NCBI GenBank assembly: GCA_003488655.1
Contig: DNKW01000011.1
Location: 1 to 24,965, forward strand
DNA from: Candidatus Altimarinota bacterium
Lineage (GTDB): Bacteria > Patescibacteriota > Gracilibacteria > BD1-5 > UBA2023
Direction: 5' to 3'
Length of the DNA: 24,965 bases
A model generated the notes under the pieces. That model ran no database searches and was not told where the DNA came from. It saw only the letters and a program-made list of their open reading frames with translations. Made by a program: the position numbers and the translations under genes. Below, piece by piece: positions 7,844-16,933 of this stretch (position 1 is its first letter; each line of letters opens with the position of its first letter).

Positions 7844-8995
7844 ATGTTTTCTAAACTCCTCGCTTTTCTCTTGGTCATCGGTTCCGGAGTATTTTTTATA
7901 TACAGTTCTTGAATCAATTATCAGCAGCACGTTGACATCAATCGGACGTTTGTCGACCATCCGGAATTTATTCCCACTTCTGAGATGGTAGGACTTTCCG
8001 CGGGAGGGTTTGAGAACATTATTGCTGATTCGTATTGGCTTTCCGCCATCCAGTACATAGGTTCCAATGCACTCGGTTCCGAGTACAAAGCCTATCTGTA
8101 TGCGATGCTTGATCTCATCACGGATTTGAATCCCCACTTCACTTTTCCTTACCAGATTGGTGAACTTCTTTTGCCCACCTACAACGAACGATATGAGAAT
8201 CTTTCTGAAGCGGAGATACGGAAAAATACGGATCAGGGGATACGGATTGGACTCAAAGGGATAAAAAATAATTGCGATGCCACCAAAGTGGAAAAAGCGA
8301 AAAGCGAATATGATTTAAAGAAGCTTTGGACGGATGAGAATTATCAAAATGCCTGCAGTGATCCGATGATTCCCTATTATCTCGCATATATTTACTACTG
8401 GAATCTTCGTGACGGAGCGAAATCGTCTGAGTACTATCGAATTGCTTCCACCAACAGCGACGCTCCGACCGGAGCCCGCACTATGGCAGCCATTATGCAG
8501 GGGAAATCCGGAGACCGTGAAAAAGCCATTATCATGCTCCTTTCTCTTGCGGAGAGTATAGAGGGAAATAAAAACACCCTTTGCCAGCAACTCTCAAAAG
8601 AACTCGGAACGAGCCTCCTCGAAGCTTTCTCCGCCAAAGCGACCCTGACTGGAAATGGGCTCAGAATAATAGAATCTGCTCGACAAGAGATGGTGAAAAA
8701 ATTGGAGGAACCATGAATTGACGGAGAAAGCATTCAAGATATGGATAATTTCTGTTCCACCTACCTCAACAAGGCAGTTCGAGAGATGAATCTCTCTTAC
8801 CTCGAGCAAGCGGATGCGAAGTATTTCCAGAGCCGAAAAGAACACGCTTCGACCCCATCGGTACTTCTTCAAAACCAATACATCGACTATATTCCCGTAG
8901 ATTTTCAGCAAGATACTGGGAACAAACAAGGAATCGAATATTTCTACGATAGAGACAATAGAAGCTGGGATTATCGGATGGGGGAGATGAAATAA
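7844..8995 (+). CDS. Membrane-anchored TPR-like protein, 383 aa, two UGA
   Basis: An N-terminal hydrophobic segment (LLAFLLVIGSGVFFIYSSG, residues 5-23, the last Gly being UGA) looks like a signal anchor, so the rest should lie outside the membrane. The body is helical with tetratricopeptide-like pairs, for example PYYLAYIYYWNLRDGAKSSEYY followed by GARTMAAIMQGKSGDREKAI (about residues 180-225). The second UGA is at residue 291 (EEPGIDGES), joining two pieces into one frame that ends in TAA. It is probably an envelope scaffold or assembly factor, but no specific function can be given. It starts 23 bases after the khpB terminator, with no Shine-Dalgarno sequence. Confidence 0.82.
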
Positions 8996-9006
8996 ACTTC
9001 ATTTTT

Positions 9007-9035
9007 TTGCCTTTTCCCCCAACTTCTGCTATACT
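9007..9035 (+). promoter_or_regulatory. Promoter TTGCCT-N17-TATACT for the 9064-11372 operon
   Basis: The -35 TTGCCT (9007-9012) and -10 TATACT (9030-9035) predict a start near 9042, about 22 nt before the ATG at 9064. Confidence 0.72.
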
Positions 9036-9063
9036 ACTCCCATATTATCACTTTCCCCCGTTT

Positions 9064-9795
9064 ATGTCCACCACACACAGTCGAAATCCCATAGTGGAAT
9101 CCATAGCTCCCGAGGCGGAACTCGCCAAACTCTCCGAACAAACCCCCGAATCGAAAAAATCCGAAATCATCGGGAAAACCCGCGAAAAAGTCGGACGATT
9201 CGCTGGAGTTTTCGGACTCGCTGCCACCCTCACCACCGGAACCCCCGCGATGGCAACCGAATCCCCGTACGAACCGCTTGCTGATGCGAGCGGGAAGACG
9301 GTTTTGGTGTTGAAAGAGGAGGGGAAAGGGAAGGAGGAGCTTTTCGCAGCGTTTGAGAGGAATAATAAATCTGAGAAAAGAGAAATTTTCTCAGGACTTT
9401 CAGGAGAACAACAAAAAAAAGTCCTCAGTTACTATCAGACAGGAAAAGGAGAACAGTCAAATGAGAAAGAGCTTCTCAAGTGAGTCTATAATCTCATGAG
9501 ACTGTATGAAAATATTCAGATTGCAAAACAAGGAATCGCTGATTTTAATAATGGAAAAGAAGCAACCAAATTTCCTATGACATTGGAACCAATGATTAAA
9601 TTCATTGTGGAAGCTTTTCCTTCATGAAAAAATTTCATAGATACGGTTGCTATCCAAAAGATAGACGAAATGGTCAAATCTGTATATTTACAGATTAAAG
9701 AGCAATCAAAACAGAAAATAGCAGAATGAGAGCGAAAAATAACAGAATTACAAAAAAATATTAAGGAACTTAAAGCACTTCTACAAGCTCTCTAA
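9064..9795 (+). CDS. Hypothetical protein, 243 aa, three UGA; possibly exported
   Basis: Family not recognised. Residues 1-40 are polar. A mildly hydrophobic stretch follows (VGRFAGVFGLAATLTTGTPAMA, about residues 43-64) ending in an AxA-like site, which may be a signal sequence with an unusually long N-region. The rest is charged and helical, finishing in a coiled-coil-like segment (ERKITELQKNIKELKALLQ). UGA codons at residues 140, 188 and 222 join what would otherwise be four fragments. I chose ATG 9064 because the in-frame upstream start (9007) lies within the promoter. It is followed 11 bases later by the next gene, so they form an operon. The AT-content and codon use shift near 9360, becoming more AT-rich through 10280. 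Confidence 0.78.
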
Positions 9796-9806
9796 TTTAG
9801 ATTCTT

Positions 9807-11372
9807 ATGTCAGAAGAATTACAAGAAAGACAAACTCGACAAATAAAACAATCCTGAGAATTCCAGCTTCCCCAGTGATTATTATTGAGTCCGAAATATC
9901 AAGCGGAAAAAGGACAGCTTGATGAGAAAAAAAACGCCCTCATTGCCCTCACGAATATTCCCTGTACATCGGAAAAAGTTGCAGATCGGGATAGATTTAT
10001 ATGATATATTGAAGCACACAAAAAATCATCTCAAATCTTTTCGATAATTAATTTTCTTTCTCCTCAGGAATTGTATGCTTGTTTCGATGAAGATGATGCA
10101 GGAACTTCTTTTGCTAACGCCTGTAATTCGGAATTTATAGATACTCTTTGTAATAAAGTGCAACAAGAAGTGACCGGGGCAAAAAAGTTTAATGAGGATG
10201 TTATAAAAGTTAATGAGGGAGTTAAGGGATTATCAGAAGAACAAAAACAAGTTCTTTTAGAACTCCGAACAAAACTTTGAGATGAAAAGAAGTATTATTT
10301 TCTTGGGCAGAATCGGGATACTATCCTCGATGAAAACATTGACCCATCTTCTCAGAAATTTAAAGAAGCAGCAAAATCCATCCTCGCAGAACTCAAAACC
10401 CAGGCCCAGAAATCCGGGGATTTTAAAGAGTATGCGAAATTCGTGACGGATTTTCACGCAATCGGGGCGGTGTCGGATCAGGAATTTCTCTATTTCAAGA
10501 AAGAACTTGACGATGTTTTGAAAGAGTCTCCGAAAAGCGGAGATGCCCCATCGAATACCTCTGAAACTCTCGAAAAAGGCCTCCGAAAGCAGGAGTACGA
10601 AAGGTTCGGCGATGTCTATATCCGATTCGGGAGCTTGGGAGAAAAAACAAACGAGATCGTGCGAATCGACGAGCGAAGTGGCATGGTGAGCAAGCGAATA
10701 GTTTCCGATAGGAGCGGATACGCCCGTGAAGTGGTATTTCCAAAAACTCTCGAATTGGAGAGGGATATGAAGGTGGGACAGATCAACGAACAACTGAGTG
10801 ATATAGGAAATAAACTCGCAAAAATCACAGAATATAAAAAAGACCGAGAAAAATTAGAACAGAAAGCGGAAGCCGAGCGAACCGAAGAAGAAAAGAAACG
10901 AATGAAACAACTGGAAACCATCGAAAAAAAAGAGCAGGAAATCCTCAATCATAAAGCGAGATTGGAACGGGAGAAAAACACACTTCCGATGCCCGATACA
11001 TCCATTCAGAAAACTCAAAAAGAGAGAGAAGAACAGGCTCGCAATGTCGTGCAATTCGTCGACGACATATGACTCAATACAATAGGGATTGAGAATGTAG
11101 ATGTATTTTTCGAGGCTCTCAATAGTAGGATGAACAACGGAAATACATTTGATATAAACAAGGGATTAACTTATAGTGAAAAAACCCGCATCAAACAGTT
11201 TTTCATACAATTTCTCGGCGAGGGTTCCGAAAATCTTTTCGAGAAGGATGAAACCAAGTTTATTCTCGGAAAAGAAGATGAACTCCGAGAACGACTCCGA
11301 GAATCGAAAGGCATCGCCCCTCCCATAAAGACGATGAATCTCGAGGAGATGAAACGGTTGATGGAAAAATAA
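9807..11372 (+). CDS. Large coiled-coil hypothetical protein, 521 aa, five UGA
   Basis: Second gene of the operon. UGA codons fall at residues 17, 24, 66, 158 and 422, and the intervening open segments join exactly in one frame to TAA at 11372. The N-terminal half is mixed helical. Residues about 335-400 are a long charged coiled coil (EKLEQKAEAERTEEEKKRMK, EKKEQEILNHKARLEREK). The C-terminus (LREESKG-like, KTMNLEEMKRLMEK) is also helical. No signal peptide or membrane segment is visible, so its partner at 9064, if exported, would be separated from it. The family is unknown and probably lineage-restricted. Confidence 0.8.
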
Positions 11373-11375
11373 AAC

Positions 11376-11403
11376 TTGCATTTTCCCGCATCTTCCCTAT
11401 ACT
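11376..11403 (+). promoter_or_regulatory. Promoter TTGCAT-N16-TATACT of the T-box leader
   Basis: The -35 TTGCAT (11376-11381) and -10 TATACT (11398-11403) start 4 bases after the preceding stop codon. The predicted transcript starts near 11410, leaving a leader of about 190 nt before the first ATG. Confidence 0.75.
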
Positions 11404-11409
11404 CCTTCT

Positions 11410-11583
11410 TGTACTTCTTGAGAAAACGGGCAGACTTATGGGAAGGGTTGGAATCCTTTCGCTCTCGACAATATCTGAGAAAAAGCGTCGTGATTCGCAT
11501 CACGGAATTTGGGTGGAACCGCCGGTAAATATATTCAACTGGTCCCGAAATCTCTTTTTAGTGGAGGTTTTGGGATTTTTTAT
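11410..11583 (+). promoter_or_regulatory. Candidate T-box riboswitch (tRNA-sensing leader)
   Basis: The T-box core GGG-TGGAACC-GCCGGT (11511-11526) can pair with ACTGGT-CCC (11538-11546): GGG with CCC and GCCGGT with ACTGGT, leaving TGGAACC as the 7-base bulge that binds the tRNA acceptor end. The CCC strand is also part of the 5' arm of a terminator (11543-11575), so the two folds exclude each other. Upstream is a stem III-like hairpin (CGTGAT-TCGC-ATCACG, 11489-11504) and a stem I-like region with AACGGG (11425-11430) and a GGTTGG apical hairpin (11436-11460). TGGA predicts a tRNA with discriminator U, as in tRNA-Gly. The specifier triplet is unresolved; GAC, ACA or CAA at 11467-11471 are candidates by position. 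Confidence 0.75.
11543..11583 (+). terminator. Regulated terminator of the T-box leader
   Basis: A 12-bp stem TCCCGAAATCTC / GAGGTTTTGGGA (with G-U pairs), a 9-base loop and a T6 tract. Its 5' arm overlaps the antiterminator strand. Confidence 0.85.
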
Positions 11584-11602
11584 TTCGTAATTTTCTTATA
11601 AT

Positions 11603-11884
11603 ATGAGAAATAAATCTGAGCAAGGTTCATGAAATGAGAAATGAACTTATAAAATATTAGCTTTCCCCTCATCCTTTGCAAGAGGATTTCAAGAAGCTAT
11701 TAATCGAAGGTTTCAAACAGAAGGAAGTGAATTGCTAATATCAGATGTTTCCGGGAAAACGAGTGAAATTTTACACTGTTCAAAAGAACATGACGGCTCA
11801 CCGTTTCAAGAACTCATCGAACAGAGAAACCGAGAAAGAAAGAGAATTTTGGCACATGATTTTCTAAAAAATATTAAAAATTAG
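11603..11884 (+). CDS. Hypothetical protein, 93 aa, two UGA, first gene after the T-box
   Basis: Not visible under the standard code, because UGA occurs at residues 10 and 14 (GSGNEKGTYK). Read with UGA as Gly it is open from ATG 11603 to TAG 11884. The product is basic and helical (YKILAFPSSFARGFQEAI, later FQELIEQRNRERKRIL), soluble, and of unknown family. A TATAAT directly abuts the ATG (11597-11602). Used as a -10 it would start transcription inside the gene, so I regard expression from the T-box leader as more likely. The short intergenic spacing (32 bases) suggests cotranscription with the next gene. Confidence 0.65.
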
Positions 11885-11916
11885 TTTTCAAGTTTATGTC
11901 TTAATGGCACCTCGAT

Positions 11917-12474
11917 ATGCTTGGAATTTCACCGGAGTTTCTCTGAATAGAATGCGCTCTTGAAAAAGCTCCGAGCGACTCGGAACTTGTCGGCACTGCC
12001 ATATGGCAAAGAGACTTGGATTCTCTTCGTTTTATTCTCAAGACTCCGTTTTCTTGAAGCAAGCGACATTCGCCGTTTATTCCGGGAAGCAAGATTGATA
12101 AGGTTCTCAATACTCAAGATGACAGCGTTCTTTATGGGGTAGATATGACCCATCTCGCCCCGGGAAGTCAAATTATTCAACGATGACTTTTCAGAGAATG
12201 AGTTCGTCCGTATACTTCGCTCGAAACATACGAATACATAGAACAGATAACAAGCGAAAAAGGAATTTCTTTTATCCAAAAAATGGAATCGGAACGGATA
12301 AAAAACATTCTCTGAGCCTTTCGTGAACGATTCCTTGTTATTTTTGATGTTGCAGAAGAAAAATTCATCCCGATCACAAGAGAGAATTTCGAATATTATC
12401 ACTCTCAAGAAGATTGGAGGGCATTAGGTAAAAACAAAATCATTACCGTAAATGAAAAATTTGGAACACAGTAG
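11917..12474 (+). CDS. Hypothetical protein, 185 aa, five UGA
   Basis: Open from ATG 11917 to TAG 12474 only if UGA at residues 10, 47, 90, 95 and 133 is read through. With five in 185 codons it is among the genes richest in UGA here. The sequence is soluble and mixed (DSVLYGVDMTHLAPGSQII, later GAFRERFLVIFDVAEEKFI) and resembles no family I know. A stop (11902-11904) just upstream fixes the longest start, so the N-terminus may be short. An overlapping frame from 11904 encodes 71 residues and is considered a shadow. It lies between the T-box leader and glyS, and 50 bases with no terminator separate it from glyS, so readthrough into glyS is plausible. Confidence 0.68.
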
Positions 12475-12524
12475 GGTTTAAAAAGTAAAATCGCTTTCTA
12501 TTTAATCAATAACTTTTCAAATAT

Positions 12525-13922
12525 ATGTCACATGTAGAAATGAAAGACCTTGTGGAGCTCTCGAAAGTTCGCGGATTCGTGTATCAGGGATCCGAGATTT
12601 ACGGGGGACTCGCCAATAGTTGGGACTACGGACCATACGGTTCCATGCTCAAGGAAAACATCAAAAACGCGTGGATTCGGGAATTCGTGCAGAAGCGTCC
12701 CGATATGACCCTCCTCGATGCGGCGATTCTTATGAATCCGAATGTCTGGGTGGCTTCCGGACACGTGAGTGGTTTTTCTGATCCGCTTATGGAATGTAAA
12801 GACTGTCATACTCGGCACCGAGCTGACAAACTCGTAGAAGAATGACTCGAAAAAGACGCGAAATTTATCGTTCCTGCCAACTGGGCGGGAGATAAAACTC
12901 CGACGGAGGATTTCGATGTGTATATCGCGAAAGGACATATCGCTTGTCCGAATTGCGGAAAGAAAAACTGGACGGGAATCCAGCGGTTTAATCTCATGCT
13001 CAAAACTCATCAGGGAGTAACCGAAGACTCTTCCAGTCTTGTATATCTTCGTCCGGAAACCGCACAGGGAATATTCGTAAACTTTGCCAATATCGCTCGA
13101 ACGAGCCGAAAGAAAGTGCCGTTCGGGGTAGCACAGTGCGGTAAGGCTTTCCGAAATGAAATCACTCCGAAGAACTTCATTTTCCGTACCCGCGAATTCG
13201 AACAGATTGAGATCGAATTTTTCTGCAAACCGGGAACCGATGAGGCATTCTTTGAGGAATGGCTTCAGGAAGAACAGAGATTTTTTACAGAAGTTCTCGG
13301 GTTCAATGCCGACAAGGTTCGTTTCGTGGAGATCCCGAAAGAAGGACTTCCTCACTACTCCCGCCGTGCCGGAGATTTCGAGTACCTCTTCCCGTTCGGT
13401 TGGGGAGAAATCTCGACGCTCGCGAATCGTACGGATTATGATCTCAAGGCTCATATGACTCTTTCCAAGGCGGATCTCTCGTACTTCGATCCGTTCACCA
13501 ACGAGAAATATATCCCGTTCGTCATCGAGCCTTCCATCGGACTTTCCCGATTGACTCTTGCAGCGCTTGCGAATGCGTACACTCGAGTCGAAACCGAAGA
13601 GGGAAGCCGAATCATTATGAAATTCCAGCCATCCATCGCTCCGATTAAGGTGGCTATCCTTCCGGTCGTGAAGAAGCTCTCTGCCGAAGCTATGGAAATA
13701 TATAAACTCCTTTCCTCGTACTTTATGTGCGAATACGACGAGGCGGGAGCTATCGGAAAACGATACTACCGAATGGACGAGATCGGAGTTCCGTTCTCCA
13801 TCGCAATCGACAGCGATAACTACAATGAGTGACAGGTAACGGTTCGTGACCGAGATACCGGACTCCAAGAGACGGTGAAAATAGAAAACCTTGTGGAGTA
13901 TTTCCGAGGAAAAGGGTGTTAA
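12525..13922 (+). CDS. glyS: Glycyl-tRNA synthetase (single-chain class II), 465 aa, two UGA
   Basis: Charges tRNA-Gly with glycine. This is the homodimeric type, one polypeptide with no beta subunit. Signatures are [21 protein letters not shown] near the N-terminus, [13 protein letters not shown], class II motif 2 ([25 protein letters not shown], about residues 211-235), motif 3 ([10 protein letters not shown], about residues 337-346), and the anticodon-binding domain ([13 protein letters not shown] onward). It ends with [19 protein letters not shown] occurs at residues 107 and 436, the latter in the conserved G-(T/Q)-VTVRDRDT turn. In a code-25 cell this enzyme must also charge the tRNA-Gly that reads UGA, so it underpins the recoding. 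It has no Shine-Dalgarno sequence and a strong terminator follows. Confidence 0.96.
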
Positions 13923-13929
13923 GAAAACT

Positions 13930-13957
13930 AAAAAGCTCCGAGTACTCGGAGCTTTTT
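13930..13957 (+). terminator. Terminator of glyS
   Basis: A perfectly symmetric hairpin, arms AAAAAGCTCCGAGT and ACTCGGAGCTTTTT, 8 bases after the TAA. It could act in both directions. Same GCTCCG/CGGAGC core as at 2548-2572. Confidence 0.9.
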
Positions 13958-13985
13958 AATGTCTGATTTGATAAAAAAATATTTC

Positions 13986-14108
13986 TGTCATTCCCTCGAA
14001 GGAGGGAATCTTCCTTGTATTAGGAAGTGTAGTCAAAACTTTCCCTTCGGGATATATGGTAGATTCCCGTCTTCACGGGAATGACAAAAATCTTCGCAGG
14101 AATGACAG
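13986..14108. repeat. Dispersed-repeat-like element with GTCATTCC hairpins
   Basis: TGTCATTCCCTC-GAAG-GAGGGAATC (13986-14010) is a hairpin. GATTCCCGT-CTTC-ACGGGAATGACA (14062-14086) is a second, inverted one. A third partial copy, AGGAATGACAG, ends at 14108. The two TGTCATTCCC ends face each other like terminal inverted repeats. It fills the gap between the converging glyS and mraY genes. Confidence 0.6.
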
Positions 14109-14131
14109 AATTCTGAAGTTACTTCATATTT

Positions 14132-15190
14132 TTATTTCATCACAAAACTCACGATGAGACCGATACTGGAAAGAATCATCCCGATAAGCCAGAAACGCAT
14201 GACGACGGTTTCCTCGGACCATCCGATGGCTTCGAGGTGGTGGTGGAATGGTGCGATGCGAAAAATCTTTTTTCCATTCCGGAGCTTTTTGGAAGTGAGC
14301 TGGATGATGACCGAGCAAATCTCGAGGATATAGATTCCGGAGATGATGATGAGAACCGCAAGCGTATCCGTCATCATCGCCATGATCCCGAGATTGGCGC
14401 CGAGGGCGAGCGATCCGATATCGCCCATATAGAATCGGGCGGGCTTTATATTGAACCAGAGAAATGCGATGAGCGCACCGACGATAAGCATACAGATGGC
14501 TGAGAGGATGAAAAGGCTCTGCGAATAGGTGATGAAAGCATACACGACATAATTGAAGAGGAGGAGTCCTCCCGCGAGTCCGTCGAGTCCGTCCGTGATA
14601 TTCACGGCATTTGCCATCGCGATGATGATGAAGATAAAGAGGGGAATATAGAGAATCCCGAGACTTACTTCGCCGAGGAAGGGGAAATGGAGCCCGGTAT
14701 GCCCGAGTTTTACATAGAACCAGTATGCTCCGATGAGAGCGAAAATCGTAAGGAGGATCATCTTGACTCGTGCAGAGAGTCCTTTGGTTCGTCCGATTCC
14801 GCGAACATTGAGATAATCGTCCACGAGACCGATGAGCCCGACTGTTGCGAGCGTGAAGAGGGCGAGGTAGGTTTCGTTCCGGTTCCAGAGACTGTATTTT
14901 ATCTGTATACCGAATAGATTCTGTATATCCGCTGCGAAGAAATGCACGACGACGGAAAGCGCGACGAGCGAGAAGATGGAAATAAGAATAATCCCCGCTC
15001 ACATAGTTGGTGTCCCTGTTTTATTCTTATGAAGTTTCGCAAATTCGGTTGCCTTTCCCATGAGGGCTTCCTCGCGAATCTGTTTTCCAAGTTTGTATCG
15101 GTGAAGAAATCGGATGTACGGAGGGATGAGGAGAAAAGTGAGGAGGAATGAGAGAAGGAGGTAGATGAGGAGAAAGGAGAGATTTCACAT
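14132..15190 (-). CDS. mraY: Phospho-N-acetylmuramoyl-pentapeptide transferase (MraY), 352 aa, two UGA
   Basis: An integral membrane enzyme that transfers phospho-MurNAc-pentapeptide to undecaprenyl phosphate, making lipid I. It has many hydrophobic helices and the family motifs: KNKTGTPTMG (UGA at residue 64 is the invariant glycine after TPTM), VDDYLN (catalytic Asp-Asp near residues 124-125), NAVNITDGLDGLAGG (about residues 194-208), FYMGDIGSLALG and the PFHHHLE box. The second codon is also UGA (M-G-N-L). Without both readthroughs only residues from the middle of the protein would remain. It starts 38 bases downstream of the membrane/PH-like gene and is probably cotranscribed. The downstream neighbour on this strand is a repeat region. 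Confidence 0.96.
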
Positions 15191-15228
15191 ATATTTGTAT
15201 AAGGTTATGATTAAGAATGATAGAATTT

Positions 15229-16278
15229 TTATCGGAGTAATATATACAATTCTCGTACTTCCTGTCGTATTTCCTCGTCTCCTTTTTTGAAGATTTCCTG
15301 CAAGAGTGTATCATTATTCTTCATAAATTCCCGAACTTTTTCTTTATTTTCGGGCGTATCGATATTTTCCACTCCTATTTCGGCACTGAAGCGTTGGAGA
15401 AGGAGATTAACATCTTTTTCCATACTACTAAAATCCTTCACCAGTACTTTCTGTATCTCTTTTACGGTTCCTATCGGATCCCCGACATAATCCATCTCCA
15501 TCTGACCGTTTCCTCCCTGATCTCCCTCGGTCAAGACGATGATATCCCCATAGTTCATAAAAGAACTGAACAATCCCGGATGGGTCGCGTTGATGGTTTT
15601 TATCTTTTCTGCATTCATAGACTGGGAATCCCCAAATACTCATCGCTGATTATAGAAGAGAATTTGTCCCGGTATAACTACTTTGAAATCCATCTCCTGA
15701 TTGATCATGACATTGAGATATCCGTAAAAAAGCCCGAGTTGGATGATGAGGAGAAAGGCATTTATAATCCCAAAGGAAAAGTGTGAGTCATTGGAGAGAA
15801 ATATACTTGTAATGCTCGTAAAGAGGGTAAATATCGTTATAATAAAAAGAAGAATCAAAAGAAGAACCGTCTGATTGAAAAAATGAGCAAATGCCGTATC
15901 GGAGAGTTTGCTCTTTGCGATTGCAAAATATATGTCTTCCACATAGGGTTTATTGCCCTGAATTCGACGAAAGCGTTGTATATATATCATGACGATGATG
16001 AGCCACCAAATAACATTGAGACTCAAAAGCGAAGCGATGGAAATAGTTATCGCATCGGGATTTATCTGTGAAAATATGAGGAGATATACGTTGGCACAGG
16101 CAATCGCCACCACGAAAAGTATTCGCCAAGAGATGAGAATCGAATATATCCAGTGTTTTTTGATAATCATCAGAAAACGGGTTCCGTCTTTTTCAAGCTT
16201 TTCCAAAAGTTTCGTATCCCCACTGATATCGAAGGACTTGAACATCCAAGACATGATATGAGAGAAATTTATGAACAT
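15229..16278 (-). CDS. Membrane protein with C-terminal bacterial PH-like domain, 349 aa, one UGA
   Basis: Four membrane helices (for example WIYSILISWRILFVVAIACA, ISIASLLSLNVIWWLIIVMI, VLLLILLFIITIFTLFTSIT and FGIINAFLLIIQLGLFYGYL) are followed by a soluble part. That part contains GQILFYNQRGVFGDSQSMN (UGA at residue 213, the Gly after NQR), IKTINATHPGLFSSFMNYGD and IIVLTEGDQGG. This succession resembles bPH2/YdbS-like domains, in which a Q-xx-G-xFG segment precedes an INYGDI/V strand. The resemblance is from memory and the role is unknown. A longer frame to 16362 crosses the promoter at 16309-16336, so I chose ATG 16278; 16254 is also possible. It lies upstream of mraY. Confidence 0.75.
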
Positions 16279-16308
16279 ACGGAGGGGGAGTAATATGATA
16301 CGGATGTG

Positions 16309-16336
16309 AGTATAGATTTTTCCGAAAGAAAAGCAA
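16309..16336 (-). promoter_or_regulatory. Promoter TTGCTT-N16-TATACT for the membrane/PH-like gene and mraY
   Basis: The -35 TTGCTT (16331-16336) and -10 TATACT (16309-16314) are on the minus strand. It lies back to back with the plus-strand promoter at 16356-16383, the -35 boxes 19 bases apart. Confidence 0.75.
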
Positions 16337-16355
16337 GGGTTTTGTCCGGAAAAAA

Positions 16356-16383
16356 TTGACAAATATTCTCTTCTGACTATAAA
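16356..16383 (+). promoter_or_regulatory. Promoter TTGACA-N16-TATAAA for the 151 aa gene
   Basis: The -35 TTGACA (16356-16361) and -10 TATAAA (16378-16383) predict a start near 16390. An AAAGGAGG ribosome site follows at about 16405-16412. Confidence 0.82.
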
Positions 16384-16418
16384 GAGAGAGTCATCAACTT
16401 TTTTAAAGGAGGAGCATC

Positions 16419-16874
16419 ATGACAAACAACAAAACAGAAGTTTTGGGACCACATTATCTGATAGAACACCCGAAGGAGTGGGCAGAGAAAACCGGATTTG
16501 CTCTGAAAATGAACGCCATTCTTCTCGCAACACTCACAGCATCATTCGGAGTTCTTTTTCTTGAAGGAATACTTTTTTCTATTAATGTCCAATACACCGT
16601 TCATTTGCTGGAAACATGGATTCTCTTCACGGCAATCATCACAGTACTGCATTCCTTTATCAGTCATGCTTTTGATGAAAAAGCAAGACTGTTGGCATCG
16701 TGCATTGTGGTCTTATTGTTTACATTCATAACTCTTGGCAGTCTTTCTTATCTGGGAAATCCGCAATTTTCTGGAGAATTACCAGAACGACTTCTCCTTA
16801 TCGGAAAAGTAGCTTTCGTTAACTGGATGATAAATTATATATTTGTCCTTCCTTTGCGAAAAATGGACGGATAA
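16419..16874 (+). CDS. Four-helix membrane protein, 151 aa, with strong Shine-Dalgarno
   Basis: Family unknown. After a polar N-terminus (MTNNKTEVLGPHYLIEHPKE) there are four membrane helices, roughly residues 29-52, 65-85, 90-111 and 127-146. The start is unambiguous: AAAGGAGG lies 6-7 bases before ATG 16419. This near-perfect ribosome site is exceptional here. It is a one-gene unit with its own promoter and terminator, set between two minus-strand host genes. It has no UGA and ends at TAA. Glycines are mostly GGA (8 of 9), as in the host genes, so codon use does not prove foreign origin. It may be an acquired and adapted cassette, or a host gene with a special translation signal. Confidence 0.8.
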   Translation: MTNNKTEVLGPHYLIEHPKEWAEKTGFALKMNAILLATLTASFGVLFLEGILFSINVQYTVHLLETWILFTAIITVLHSFISHAFDEKARLLASCIVVLLFTFITLGSLSYLGNPQFSGELPERLLLIGKVAFVNWMINYIFVLPLRKMDG

Positions 16875-16904
16875 TCCCCCGAAACTTTCGTTTTCTTGTT
16901 ATCG

Positions 16905-16933
16905 CTCCCGGTTTACTCCGGGAGTTTCTTTTT
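16905..16933 (+). terminator. Terminator after the 151 aa gene
   Basis: A stem CTCCCGG / CCGGGAG with a TTTACT loop, followed by TTTCTTTTT. It overlaps the last codons of the converging flippase gene. Confidence 0.82.

Noticed and set aside
11597-11602. TATAAT as a promoter for the 93 aa gene
   Set aside because: It directly abuts the ATG, so transcription would start inside the gene. The T-box leader promoter is the better candidate.
11904-12119. Alternative 71-codon frame (MAPRYAWNFTG...) overlapping the 185 aa gene
   Set aside because: The other frame stays open for 185 codons to a TAG and fits the operon layout better. This one is probably a shadow, though the start of the 185 aa gene remains uncertain.
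12528-13868. 446-codon open frame on the minus strand
   Set aside because: Antisense shadow of glyS. The plus strand carries unmistakable GlyRS motifs.
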